Assembly: GCA_023055505.1 (NCBI GenBank)
Contig: JALIRH010000026.1
Location: 8,757,591-8,821,590, forward strand
DNA from: Callipepla californica brunnescens
Taxonomy: Eukaryota; Chordata; Aves; Galliformes; Odontophoridae
Direction: 5' to 3'
Length of the DNA stretch: 64,000 nucleotides
Both the position numbers and the translations under genes were made by a program. The notes under the pieces were generated by a model. That model was not told the DNA's origin. It ran no database searches and saw nothing but the letters and a program-made list of their open reading frames with translations. Shown one piece after another: positions 62,861-64,000 of the stretch (position 1 is the first letter of the stretch; every line of letters begins with the position of its first letter).

Positions 62861-63523
62861 TCAGGATGTTTTCAGATAAAGAAAAAGAAAAAAAACAACA
62901 GCAAAAAGGTCTGAATTCCTCCAGGATTTCCCACAAGCCAATTACCTTTGTGGTGTGAGGCCTGTGTTGGCCTCTTGGTCTCATTAACTGGCTGTAGTGC
63001 AAACTAATTTTTATGTGTTAAGTCGCTTAAATTTTTCTAACTTGAGTAAGGGCCAGAAATCAGGCCAAAAATTACAAATTGGAAAGTAAATCTATATTTA
63101 TGAAGAAGTAAATTGGATTCTACCATCTTCTGCCTGTCATCTCTGAGGCACCTGTCTGTCTTCTTTTTGAAAAGTGAGCTATTGGTTTTAAACCAACAAA
63201 TTGCGTTTTTGGAGATAAATGGTTCTCCAGCAGTCTGTTAGCAGTGTTCTTGACTACTTGTGCCATCCAGAGTGAGCCTGGGGCAGCCTTCCCTCTTCCG
63301 GATACCACAGTTTAAATTCTGTGGAATGTTTTTGCTATCACATTTTCTCCCCGTGTTCTTTTGGGAAAGGGGATTAAGGGTTGCGGTGAAATTTGCCACA
63401 CACTGCTGTCAGTGTGAGACCACCACTATAAGAAAGCATCAAATGATGATGTAGGGCATGTCATTTGTTATCTGTTAGTCTCCTCTCTTTCATGCAGACA
63501 TGGAGGAAAACTGAGTTCATTCC
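62861..63523. other. Unassigned sequence between CR1 and LTR copy C
   Basis: It contains an A-rich stretch at about 62878-62906 and moderately GC-rich text. I cannot assign it to a repeat family, though further decayed CR1 at its left edge is possible. Confidence 0.4.
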
Positions 63524-63745
63524 TGTAGCAGAAATGCTAATTCACAGCCTGAACTAGTGACTGAGCCCCTGGTGGGAAGGCAGAGCCAACCCGGGGAGCT
63601 CAGGTGTGTGCAGTGTACCTGAGTGATCAGAAAGGGTGGAGCCAGGAGCCACTCCTTCCCAGACCTCATTTAAGGGTTGGCAGTAGAGGCAAGGGTATCT
63701 TTTTGTAGATTTCTGTGTAGCTGAGGCCTTCTGAAAGTAAGCAGA
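63524..63745 (+). mobile_element. LTR-like repeat, diverged copy C
   Basis: Colinear similarity to A and B is visible in TGTAGCAGAAATGCTAATTC, AGCCTGAACTAGTGACTGAG, GGGTGGAGCCAGGAGCCACT and CTCATTTAAGGGTTGGCAGT, followed by an aligned AAGTAAGCAGACTTTTTCCT end. The TATA-like box lies at 63667-63675. It is more diverged than A is from B, so it probably belongs to a related subfamily. Right boundary approximate. Confidence 0.5.
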
Positions 63746-64000
63746 CTTTTTCCTTTGTTTTTTCTGACAACAACTGCTGTATTTGAGCATATTCTCAGTT
63801 ACTGCAGACTAGGAAGTTGCTACTTTGCTATCACTGCAGTGTTTTCCCTTGTGATACAGCATTACAACGCTATACAAATTATTAGAAAAGAGTTCACACC
63901 CTGGGAGTAATGCTTTCTGAAATGATGCGGACTATGTGTCTTTAATTTGGGTCAATGAAGTGATTTTTGTGTTTTGTTTTCTTGTGAACTAGATCTCTCA

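Larger units (their letters stand above)
44525..64000 (+). other. Downstream intron of the CCSER-family gene (partial)
   Basis: The stretch begins with a GTAATT donor. The following exon, which should encode the start of the C-terminal coiled coil, was not found, so the intron continues past the window end. It holds CR1 fragments, one mariner derivative, two LTR-like copies and long unique AT-rich sequence. Confidence 0.6.

Noticed and set aside
1..64000. tRNA, rRNA, snRNA or other structured RNA genes
   Set aside because: I looked for conserved promoter boxes and hallmark sequences on both strands and saw none convincing. A covariance-model scan would be decisive.

Overview
The window looks like avian nuclear DNA, most likely from a galliform such as chicken. 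Three things support this: several CR1 LINE copies, some ending in the CR1 3' motif ATTCTGT; three deleted copies of a mariner-type transposon matching the avian Galluhop (Mariner1_GG) family; and a short LTR-like repeat family. The sequence is AT-rich, gene-poor and full of poly-T/poly-A tracts. There are no bacterial features: no operons, ribosome binding sites or CRISPR arrays.

I recognise one host coding exon, at 44314-44524 on the + strand. It encodes a conserved block of the coiled-coil serine-rich protein family (CCSER1/FAM190A or its paralogue CCSER2). It has clean AG and GT splice sites and an open frame across its length. Because no second family exon is recognisable in 64 kb, CCSER1, known for very large introns, is favoured. 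The window is then two partial introns around one internal exon: about 44.3 kb upstream and 19.5 kb downstream.

Layout. 1-20.7 kb: AT-rich intron with two Galluhop deletion derivatives (1320-1912, 10901-11368), a CR1 3' end (5910-6408) and an unidentified 298-base exon-like ORF (7670-7967). 20.7-21.7 kb: rearranged CR1 reverse-transcriptase fragments. 21.7-42 kb: mostly featureless intron, plus LTR copy A (30802-31028) with a 160-codon ORF reading out of it. 42-46 kb: a TG/TA palindromic microsatellite, an antisense CR1, the CCSER exon and a second antisense CR1. 46-64 kb: a 24-base tandem repeat, a third Galluhop derivative (48800-49358), a CR1 tip, inverted LTR copy B (52263-52505), long unique stretches with the look of conserved noncoding sequence, antisense CR1 RT sequence (62541-62860) and a diverged LTR relative C (63524-63745).

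The repeats are unrelated to the function of the host gene, except where they might alter splicing, polyadenylation or chromosome structure. I found no convincing new multi-gene system. The best leads are the orphan exon-like ORF, the possible intronic poly(A) site just after the CCSER exon, the inverted LTR pair around that exon, and the shared structure of the Galluhop derivatives.
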